From a virus: DNA of 32,787 nucleotides. Position numbers and translations under genes: made by a program. Positions 14,544 through 20,807 of this stretch are shown here, piece by piece. The stretch lies in the IMG/VR virus record IMGVR_UViG_3300034071_000583, positions 1-32,787 of that record, one strand, 5' to 3'. Positions within the stretch are counted from its first letter, which is position 1, and every line of letters begins with the position of its first letter. The notes below the pieces were generated by a model. It searched no databases. It was not told where the DNA came from and saw only the letters and a list, made by a program, of their open reading frames with translations.

Positions 14544-15217
14544 CACTTGCCTCCGATCTTGGCAATGACTGCGCTCAGGTCCGGTGCCTCCCAGGCATCC
14601 AGCTTGCCGCTGCGGTCCTTGGCCAGCCAGAGGCCATCGCTGTCGCACATCAGCGCACGCTGGGTATTGCCATCGCCATCCTTCTCGACACGCAGGGCCA
14701 GCACCTCGTCGAAGAAGTAGGGCAGCGCCTGGCCGGTCTTGTTCCCAGGCATCGAGGGCGAGTACAGAACCCGTCCCATCTCGTCCTGCGTTTTCTCCAG
14801 TTTGGCGCTCATGTACACATGGCGGCCAGGCAGATCGCGGAAGGCCCGAATGATGTCGGCCATCTGCTCCTGCATCGCACCGTAGGCTTGCCTCGGGTCT
14901 TTGGTGGCCTTCTTCTCGGTGTTCAGGCAGACCTCAGCAATCTCGCTGATGCTGTCCAGTGCCACCGACTTGTAGGCCTTGGCCTCGTCGCTGCTGGTCA
15001 GCCAGGTGTAAGCCTCCTGCAGCTCGGTCATCGAGGTGATCTCAATGAACGGCAGGTCGGCGTCCTGGATGGACAGCAGGCCACCTTCTGCACTCAGCAC
15101 AATTGGGCTTGGCAGCGTCTTGATGAGGCTGGTCTTTCCAGCCCCTGCCTGGCCATAGACCAGGACTTTCACACCGTTGGCAGACAGGCTGCCGGTGGTC
15201 TTCACGTTGATTGCCAT
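14543..15217 (-). CDS. Sak4-like RecA-fold ATPase / recombinase
   Basis: 224 residues from the ATG at 15217, chosen for its AAGGAG; an in-frame ATG 21 codons upstream would place the coding start near the -10 element. GQAGAGKTS (22-30) is Walker A, SVALDSISEIAEV contains Walker B, and the family is AAA_24, to which phage Sak4 single-strand annealing/RecA-core proteins belong. The middle has MSAKLEKTQDEMGRVLYSPSMPG, usual in this group. It is the first gene of the leftward block and is driven by the promoter at 15276-15305. The DUF669 protein and Fe-S nuclease downstream complete a recombination cassette. Confidence 0.87.
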   Translation of the reverse strand: MAINVKTTGSLSANGVKVLVYGQAGAGKTSLIKTLPSPIVLSAEGGLLSIQDADLPFIEITSMTELQEAYTWLTSSDEAKAYKSVALDSISEIAEVCLNTEKKATKDPRQAYGAMQEQMADIIRAFRDLPGRHVYMSAKLEKTQDEMGRVLYSPSMPGNKTGQALPYFFDEVLALRVEKDGDGNTQRALMCDSDGLWLAKDRSGKLDAWEAPDLSAVIAKIGGK

Positions 15218-15271
15218 GTTGGCACTCCTTTTTGGTTGCTGCGCCTTTGGGTTATTCCGTTCGCGCAGTGG

Positions 15272-15301
15272 TTGCATCATAAACCGAAAATCGGGTATAG
15301 T
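15272..15301 (+). promoter_or_regulatory. Rightward early promoter (TTGCAT-18-TATAGT)
   Basis: The -35 element TTGCAT (15272-15277) and the -10 element TATAGT (15296-15301) are 18 bases apart and sit 40 bases before the HTH regulator start. The spacer contains the inverted repeat CCGA-AAA-TCGG (15284-15294), a likely operator. It lies over the leftward promoter on the opposite strand, so the two cannot be occupied together. Confidence 0.68.
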
Positions 15302-15305
15302 GCAA
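15276..15305 (-). promoter_or_regulatory. Leftward early promoter (TTGCAC-18-TATGAT)
   Basis: On the minus strand TTGCAC (15300-15305) and TATGAT (15276-15281) have an 18-base spacer and face the Sak4-like gene start at 15217. It occupies almost the same 34 bases as the rightward promoter, with -35 and -10 elements interleaved. The whole element is framed by TTGCA and TGCAA inverted ends. Confidence 0.66.
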
Positions 15306-15340
15306 GCACCCCCGCAAAAATATTTTTAGAGGTGCAACAA

Positions 15341-15526
15341 ATGATGACTGTTGAGCAGATCAAGAAACGGCTTGAGGACGCCAACCTCAAGCGAGTGGCC
15401 GAGAATGCTGGCGTGCATCCAGCCACGGTCTACAGGTTTATGCAGGAGGATTCCAAGCCCCTGTACGAGACGGTCAAGGCGCTGTCGGATTACTTGACAC
15501 GGCAGGAGGCAGCATTGCATGGCTGA
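15341..15526 (+). CDS. Small HTH regulator (Cro-like)
   Basis: 61 residues from the first of two tandem ATGs (15341 and 15344), with AGAGGT upstream. Residues about 13-36 (NLKRVAENAGVHPATVYRFMQED) form a helix-turn-helix with the AENAGVHPATVYR recognition pattern of small phage regulators. The rest is a helical dimer tail. It is the first gene after the overlapping promoter pair and most likely binds the CCGA-AAA-TCGG operator to set the leftward/rightward balance. The stop overlaps the primase gene by eight bases. Confidence 0.85.
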   Translation: MMTVEQIKKRLEDANLKRVAENAGVHPATVYRFMQEDSKPLYETVKALSDYLTRQEAALHG

Positions 15527-17573
15527 CCTCTCAAAAGTTCTCGGCGGTCCTTGGGCACCACCACCAGAAAAGCTGGTCGCACCACTAGAGGTGCAGCTCA
15601 TTGATGCAATGCGTGCGGCAGGCCTCGAGCCACCGAGCGAAATCCTGATGGATGGAAAGATTCACAGGTTTCGATCAGGCACCAAAGGCGCACCAGGCCA
15701 CGGCGACAAGCCAGGCTGGTATCTGGTTTTCGGTGATGGCATTCCAGCAGGGCGTTTTGGCTGCTGGCGTGCTGGCATGGAGGTGACCTGGCGAGCTGAT
15801 GTAGGACGCAAGCTCACGCAGACGGAGGAAATGGCCCACGCCAGACGCATGGCAGAGGCCAAGGCACTGCGCGACGCTGAGCTGGAGCGCAAGCACGAAG
15901 TGGCCGCTTCTACCGTGGAGGCAATCTGGACGGCGGCCCAGGCAGCCAGCCCCGATCACCCTTACCTAAAGCGAAAAGGAATCCAGGCGCACGGTGCCAG
16001 GATCACAGGAGACGGCAGGCTGATTGTGCCCCTGTTCGACAAGGATGGCGCACTGGCTACCTTGCAGTACATCGACGGAGAAGGAGGAAAACTCTACCAC
16101 CCAGGCGGCGAGGCCGGTGGGAAATTCTGGATGGTAGGCTCACTGGATGAGCCTGGCGTGCTTTATGTGGCCGAAGGTTTCGCAACGGCGGCCACAATCC
16201 ATGAGACGACAGGCCGCCCCTGCGTGACCACTTACAGCGCCAGCAGCTTGGTGCCAGTAACTGGCAGCCTGCGCGAAATGTTCGGAGCAGCTCAGGATAT
16301 TGTGATCGTCGCAGACCATGACAAGCATGGCGTCGGGCAAAAGTATGCCGACCAAGCCAGCGCGAAGTTCGGGGCCAGGGTGATTATCCCACCCATTGAG
16401 GGCATGGACGCCAATGATTATGCACAGGCTGGGCACGATTTGGTAGGCCTGCTAGTGCAGCAAACTGGCTCAGCCGTGATCGACAAGCTGCAGGTGGTTT
16501 TTGGTGACCAGCTCGGCAGCGATTACGAAGCACCAGACGAGCTGGTGGAAGGCCTGATGACCATCGGCAGTTCGGTGGTGGTCTATGGCGACAGCAACTC
16601 AGGCAAGACCTTCTGGGCGCTGTCAGTGGCCACGGCCATCGCAAGTGGCGAGGACTGCTATGGCCGCAAGACCGACCCCGGACTGGTGGTGTACCTGGCC
16701 AGCGAAGCCCCCGCCAGCATCCGTTCTCGTATGCAGGCCATCAAGAAATTTCACGGCTGCAGCTTGGAGAACCTGGCAATGGTTCCGGTCCCGATGAATT
16801 TTTATGTCGGAGACCAGGATGCCCATGATGTGATTGAGCTGGTGCGAGCCATCGAGATCGCCAAGGGCAAGCCGGTGCGACTGATTATTGGCGACACGCT
16901 GGCCAGGATGAGCGCAGGGGCCAACGAGAACAGCGGCGAGGACATGGGGCCAGTCATGGCCAGATTCGACCAGGTGGCCACCGCCACAGGCGCTGCCATG
17001 ATGATTATCCACCACAACGGAAAGGACGCTGCCAGAGGCGCTCGCGGCTGGTCAGGTATCCGTGCCCACATCGACACCGAGATCGAGGTTTCTGAAAAGG
17101 ACGGCAGCCGGTCTGTGACGGTCACCAAGCAGCGCGAGCTGCCCAGCAAAGGCGAGACGATCTACTTCCGTCTGGAGGTAATCGAGATGGGAATCAGCAA
17201 ATTTGGCTCACCTTCCACCACCTGCGTGGCCGTTCCAGATCAGGAAGCAAATGACACGAAACCCCACAAAAAGCCCACAAAACACGATGAGAACGTGCGC
17301 ACAGTTGAGCGTGCTTGGTGGGCATCAGGTGCCGAAGAGCGCGATGGTTTTCCCTACGTCAGCAGGTCGGCGATGCGTGAACTGCTGGTAAAAGATGGGG
17401 CGACTGAGCGCACCGCCAAGAACAAAACCGAGGCATCCAGATCGGGTTCAATCATCGAGCAACTGCTCAATGCAGGCACTTTGGAGACCTTCGAACATGG
17501 CTGGATTTTCAGCAACAAGACCCAGGCGAGCGCAATGCTCATGCAGAAAAATGCCCCAAAAAATCGCCCCTAA
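15519..17573 (+). CDS. Replicative primase-helicase (TOPRIM + RepA-like AAA)
   Basis: 684 residues with two joined modules. The primase half carries a TOPRIM domain with the Glu of VAEG (218-220) and the Asp pair in VADHD (264-268). The helicase half is AAA_25/RepA-like with Walker A GDSNSGKT (357-364), Walker B LIIGDT (455-460) and IIHHNGKD (496-503). The N-terminal 100 residues resemble the usual front end of such proteins (GWYLVFGDGIPAGRFGCW). The C-terminal 90 residues may be a winged-helix-like tail. No DNA polymerase is seen in the window, so it probably hands the fork to host polymerase III. A candidate origin begins at its stop codon. Confidence 0.92.
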   Translation: MADLSKVLGGPWAPPPEKLVAPLEVQLIDAMRAAGLEPPSEILMDGKIHRFRSGTKGAPGHGDKPGWYLVFGDGIPAGRFGCWRAGMEVTWRADVGRKLTQTEEMAHARRMAEAKALRDAELERKHEVAASTVEAIWTAAQAASPDHPYLKRKGIQAHGARITGDGRLIVPLFDKDGALATLQYIDGEGGKLYHPGGEAGGKFWMVGSLDEPGVLYVAEGFATAATIHETTGRPCVTTYSASSLVPVTGSLREMFGAAQDIVIVADHDKHGVGQKYADQASAKFGARVIIPPIEGMDANDYAQAGHDLVGLLVQQTGSAVIDKLQVVFGDQLGSDYEAPDELVEGLMTIGSSVVVYGDSNSGKTFWALSVATAIASGEDCYGRKTDPGLVVYLASEAPASIRSRMQAIKKFHGCSLENLAMVPVPMNFYVGDQDAHDVIELVRAIEIAKGKPVRLIIGDTLARMSAGANENSGEDMGPVMARFDQVATATGAAMMIIHHNGKDAARGARGWSGIRAHIDTEIEVSEKDGSRSVTVTKQRELPSKGETIYFRLEVIEMGISKFGSPSTTCVAVPDQEANDTKPHKKPTKHDENVRTVERAWWASGAEERDGFPYVSRSAMRELLVKDGATERTAKNKTEASRSGSIIEQLLNAGTLETFEHGWIFSNKTQASAMLMQKNAPKNRP

Positions 17574-17712
17574 TCGCCCCTCAGTGCCCCTGGGACGGTT
17601 AGGGGCGATAGGGGCAAAAGCCCAGAAAATCGCCCCTCCCCGCCCCTCACACCTATAGGTGAGGGGCAGAGGGGCACTGGGATGCGGAATAATTAGGACA
17701 AAGTTATCCACA
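17563..17712. other. Candidate replication origin (iterons plus DnaA box)
   Basis: This mainly intergenic stretch holds nine copies of a CGCCCCT-like hexamer/heptamer core. Five are direct, at 17565, 17575, 17585, 17631 and 17641, and four inverted, at 17601, 17610, 17662 and 17670. Spacing within groups is 8-10 bases, close to one helix turn. Inverted pairs include 17563-17573 with 17599-17609 (11 bp perfect) and 17582-17591 with 17670-17679 (10 bp perfect). The A/T-rich GGAATAATTAGGACAAAG follows, then a perfect DnaA box. This is the usual layout of an iteron origin beside its initiator gene. An RNA-structure or regulatory role is the alternative. Confidence 0.65.
17704..17712 (+). promoter_or_regulatory. 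Consensus DnaA box TTATCCACA
   Basis: Exact match to the high-affinity DnaA recognition sequence, located directly after the A/T-rich segment of the iteron region and 21 bases before the next gene. I noticed no other exact copy in the window. Confidence 0.75.
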
Positions 17713-17733
17713 GGAAAGTAAGCAAGCACTAAC

Positions 17734-17916
17734 ATGACACAACCAATCGACCAACCCAGCTTTGAGACCTGGCAGCGCGACAACCTGGTGCGCTTTTGCC
17801 AAGACTGCTACGCTGCCCTGCTGGCCGAGCAGGAGGCCAACGAGCAGCTCAGGATTGACCTCAAGGATGCAATGAAGATGGCGCGGCAGCAAATTCTGAA
17901 GGACAATGCAGCATGA
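17734..17916 (+). CDS. Small hypothetical protein
   Basis: 60 residues with a weak GGAAAG ribosome site. The sequence is a Gln/Glu-rich helix (FETWQRDNLVRFCQDCYAALLAEQ, then a coiled-coil-like LRIDLKDAMKMARQQI). No domain recognised. It overlaps the next gene by four bases (ATGA). Its placement between the origin and the ParB-like gene suggests a replication accessory, but that is only positional. Confidence 0.7.
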   Translation: MTQPIDQPSFETWQRDNLVRFCQDCYAALLAEQEANEQLRIDLKDAMKMARQQILKDNAA

Positions 17917-18443
17917 CCACGAAAACACACAATCCAGCAGACAAGGTGGAGCGCTGGGCCATCGAGAAGCTGGTGCCATACGCACGCAATGCCAGGACGC
18001 ATTCAGACGAGCAGATCAGCCAGCTCGCGTCCAGCATCAAGGAATGGGGATGGACAACGCCAGTGCTGGTGGATGAGCAAGGCAGCATCATTGCCGGTCA
18101 CGGGCGCACACTGGCCGCACAGCGCCTGCAAATGACCGAGGTGCCAGTCATGGTGGCCAGGGGCTGGTCAGAGGCCAAGAAACGCGCCTACGTGCTGGCT
18201 GACAACAAGCTGGCCATGAATGCTGGGTGGGACAACGAGATGCTGGCGCTTGAGCTGGGCGAGATTGGTGAGCTGGGGTTTGACCTTGATCTGACTGGAT
18301 TCAAGGCTGAAGAAATCCAAACACTGCAGCCACCAGACTTTGAACCAGGCACAGAGGAAGACCAAGGCAAGCTGGATCAGCTTGATCCAAAGTGGATTGC
18401 CTGCCCTCACTGCGGAAAAGAGTTCGATGCTAGGCAAGCCTGA
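17913..18443 (+). CDS. ParB-like (ParB/Srx fold) protein with CPHC tail
   Basis: 176 residues. Residues 20-100 match the ParB N-terminal domain: KLVPYARNARTHSDEQI at 19-35, PVLVDEQGSIIAGHGR at 50-65 (GHGR being the nucleotide-binding motif) and VPVMVARGWSEAKKRAYVLADNKLA. Phage versions are usually followed by or fused to a DNA methyltransferase; here the next gene is Mom-like instead. The C-terminus carries one CPHC knuckle (C164, C167). It has no ParA partner and lacks the usual ParB DNA-binding domain, so partition is unlikely. The end overlaps the next gene by 17 bases. Confidence 0.85.
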   Translation: MTTKTHNPADKVERWAIEKLVPYARNARTHSDEQISQLASSIKEWGWTTPVLVDEQGSIIAGHGRTLAAQRLQMTEVPVMVARGWSEAKKRAYVLADNKLAMNAGWDNEMLALELGEIGELGFDLDLTGFKAEEIQTLQPPDFEPGTEEDQGKLDQLDPKWIACPHCGKEFDARQA

Positions 18444-19161
18444 GTTAAAGATTGACTGGGCAAGCCATGAGGCTGCTAAGTATGCCTGCACAAACTGGCA
18501 TTACAGTCGGTGTGTGCCTGGGAGCAAATTAGTAAAAATAGGTGCATGGGAAAACGGTAAATTTATTGGCGTTGTAATTTTTTCATATGGAGCAAATCCA
18601 AAACTTGGAAATCCATATGACTGCACTATGCAGCAATGTGCCGAATTAACAAGAATTGCATTAACTATACACATATCACCTGTATCAAAGATTATGTCTC
18701 TTGCGATTCGCTTTTTGAAAAAACAAAGCCCTGGGATTCGATTGATTGTTTCTTATGCAGATGCCGATCAAGATCATCATGGTGGCATTTACCAAGCAAC
18801 CAATTGGATTTATGAAGGCTTGTTTAATGTTGGAAGTGTTGGTGCATATTTAATCAATGGCGAAAAAGTGCATCCGAAAACTATGTTTGACAGACATGGG
18901 ACTCATGCTCGAGATCAGATAAGAAAAATTTACCCGTCAATGAAACTTTTTATCACTAAGGGTAAGCACAAATATCTTATGCCACTTGACAAAGACATGA
19001 GTGCTAAGATTGCACCACTTGCAAAGCCATATCCCAAGCGGGTGAAGCAGGCGATGACTGGCGACCAGCCAGAACAGCGACGGCGCGACACCGATCCACC
19101 CGCTCCATTACACGCAGAAAACCAACCTTTCGCGGAGGTTAAAAATGGCAACGAAAACTGA
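18427..19161 (+). CDS. Mom-like DNA adenine modification protein
   Basis: 244 residues from the ATG at 18427, chosen for GGAAAAGAG just upstream. It shares the layout of phage Mu Mom and relatives, a GNAT-like fold that makes a carbamoylmethyl-type adenine and protects DNA from restriction enzymes: NWHYSRCVPGSKLVKIG (23-39), WENGKFIGVVIFSYGAN (41-57), CAELTRIAL (71-79), SYADADQDHHGGIYQATNW (109-127) and FDRHGTHARDQIRK (154-167). The segment 18430-19010 is distinctly A/T-richer than its neighbours, suggesting separate acquisition, as noted for mom in Mu. The C-terminal 55 residues are a polar Pro-rich tail overlapping the terminase start. Identification is by recalled pattern, not by search. 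Confidence 0.8.
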   Translation: MLGKPELKIDWASHEAAKYACTNWHYSRCVPGSKLVKIGAWENGKFIGVVIFSYGANPKLGNPYDCTMQQCAELTRIALTIHISPVSKIMSLAIRFLKKQSPGIRLIVSYADADQDHHGGIYQATNWIYEGLFNVGSVGAYLINGEKVHPKTMFDRHGTHARDQIRKIYPSMKLFITKGKHKYLMPLDKDMSAKIAPLAKPYPKRVKQAMTGDQPEQRRRDTDPPAPLHAENQPFAEVKNGNEN

Positions 19162-19558
19162 AAAACCCGTACTAAAAAAGCGCGGCCCCAATGGTGGTGC
19201 TCGTGAAGGCGCAGGCCGACCAGCCTTCGAGCCGACTGATGCAGAACGCAAACAGGTGGAAGCCCTTTCAGGCTATGGCCTGCCAATCGAGCAGATCGCA
19301 GTCTTGGTGCGCGATGGCATCCACGTTGATACGCTCCGCGCCCACTTTGCCCAGGAGCTGGTCTCAGGCAAAGCCAAGGCCAACGGGCAGGTCGGGAAAA
19401 CCCTATTCCAAAAGGTCATGGCAGGCGACACGACTGCGGCGATCTGGTGGAGCAAGACCCAGATGCGCTGGGCTGAAACCCAAAAGCACGAGGTGACCGG
19501 AGCTGATGGTGCGCCCCTCGAGTTCAGGGAAATCAAGCGGGTGATCGTCAAGACATGA
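19145..19558 (+). CDS. terS: Terminase small subunit
   Basis: 137 residues directly before the large terminase (ATGA overlap). A basic Gly-rich N-terminus (KKRGPNGGAREGAGRP) is followed by a helix-turn-helix region (QVEALSGYGLPIEQIAVLVRDGIHVDTLRAHFAQEL, about 38-73). The oligomerisation helix contains MAGDTTAAIWWSKTQMRW. It would recognise the packaging site and load the large subunit. The pac site itself could lie in or near this gene, as in P22, but nothing specific is visible. Confidence 0.9.
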   Translation: MATKTEKPVLKKRGPNGGAREGAGRPAFEPTDAERKQVEALSGYGLPIEQIAVLVRDGIHVDTLRAHFAQELVSGKAKANGQVGKTLFQKVMAGDTTAAIWWSKTQMRWAETQKHEVTGADGAPLEFREIKRVIVKT

Positions 19559-20778
19559 GCGTTCTGCAGCTTGCAACCCCCGAATGGGCGCTTCCCCTGC
19601 TGGAGCCAAGCCGCTACAAAGGCGCTTGGGGTGGCCGAGGCTCTGGCAAGTCCCACATGTTTGCCGAGCTGATGATCGAGGCCCACATCATGGATCAGAA
19701 GCGGCGCAGCGTTTGCGTGCGCGAAATCCAGAAGTCTCTCAACCAGTCCGTCAAGCGCCTGCTGGAGACCAAGATTCAGGACATGAACGCTGGCGCTTAT
19801 TTTGAGGTGCAGGATGCTGTCATCAAGTCCAAGAAGGCCGATGGCGCGATCATCTTCCAGGGTATGCAGAACCACACAGCCGACTCGATCAAGTCGCTGG
19901 AGGGTTATGACTGCGCCTGGGTTGAGGAGGCCCAGAGCCTGAGCCAGACCAGCCTTGACCTGCTGCGGCCAACGATCCGAAAGCCAGGCTCAGAACTGTG
20001 GTTCACCTGGAACCCACGCGATCAGTCCGACCCAGTGGATTTCCTGTTAAGAGGCCCAGAGCCTCCAAAGGATGCCACCGTCATCAAGGTGAACTTTGGG
20101 GATAACCCGTGGTTTCCACAAGTCCTAAAGGACGAGATGGAGTACGACAAGCGGCGCGATCCCGACAAGTATTCCCATGTTTGGATGGGTCAATACCTGA
20201 CAAACAGTAATAGCCGGGTGTTCAGAAACTGGCGCATCGAGGACTTTGACGCACCACAAGACGCCATTCACCGCCTCGGTGCGGATTGGGGCTTTGCCAT
20301 CGATCCGACCGTTCTGGTGCGCTGCCACATCATTGGCCGCACCCTCTACATCGACTACGAGGCCTACATGGTGGGATGCGAGATCGTGAATACCCCTGAG
20401 CTGTTCATGACCGTGCCCGAGGCCGAGAAGTGGCCCATCGTGGCCGACTCGGCCAGGCCAGAGACCATCAGCCACATGAAGAAGAACGGCTTTCCCAAGA
20501 TCATGACGGCGATCAAAGGCCCGAAGTCAGTCGAGGAAGGCATCGAGTTCCTGAAGAACTACGACATCGTTGTCCACCCGCGCTGCATCCACACAATTGA
20601 CGAGCTGACCCTTTACAGCTATAAGCAAGACCCATTGACCGGCAGAATATTGCCCGTGCTGGAGGACAAGAAAAACCACGTCATTGACGCCTTGCGGTAT
20701 GCCTGCGAGGCCGTGCGGCGATCCAGCGCAGCCAGGCCCATTGCTTTTACCCCCATCGCCAATATGAAAAAGTGGTGA
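19555..20778 (+). CDS. terL: Terminase large subunit (PBSX/Terminase_3 type)
   Basis: 407 residues. The packaging ATPase has Walker A GGRGSGKS (26-33) and Walker B with the catalytic Glu in AWVEEAQ (121-127), then a coupling motif near TWNPRD (151-156). The RNase-H-like nuclease has metal Asp residues in GADWGF (D244), VADSARPE (D298) and KNHVIDALRYA near residue 385. The family is that of phage PBSX-type terminases rather than the 499-residue P22 gp2, although the structural genes that follow are P22-like. The start overlaps the small subunit by four bases. Confidence 0.95.
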   Translation: MSVLQLATPEWALPLLEPSRYKGAWGGRGSGKSHMFAELMIEAHIMDQKRRSVCVREIQKSLNQSVKRLLETKIQDMNAGAYFEVQDAVIKSKKADGAIIFQGMQNHTADSIKSLEGYDCAWVEEAQSLSQTSLDLLRPTIRKPGSELWFTWNPRDQSDPVDFLLRGPEPPKDATVIKVNFGDNPWFPQVLKDEMEYDKRRDPDKYSHVWMGQYLTNSNSRVFRNWRIEDFDAPQDAIHRLGADWGFAIDPTVLVRCHIIGRTLYIDYEAYMVGCEIVNTPELFMTVPEAEKWPIVADSARPETISHMKKNGFPKIMTAIKGPKSVEEGIEFLKNYDIVVHPRCIHTIDELTLYSYKQDPLTGRILPVLEDKKNHVIDALRYACEAVRRSSAARPIAFTPIANMKKW

Positions 20779-20807
20779 GACAATTGCACAAATTGAGGAA
20801 TTAATCT

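Noticed and set aside
17563-17680. CRISPR-like array
   Set aside because: The repeats are only 6-7 bases, occur in both orientations and have no spacers of CRISPR length; an iteron region explains them better.
17913-18443. Plasmid-type partition protein ParB
   Set aside because: No ParA neighbour, no central DNA-binding domain and no parS-like repeats were seen; the short form next to modification genes is typical of phages.
20779-20807. CAATT/AATTG inverted repeat before the portal gene
   Set aside because: A 5-bp A/T stem of this size is expected by chance and lacks a U-tract; it is probably just leader sequence.
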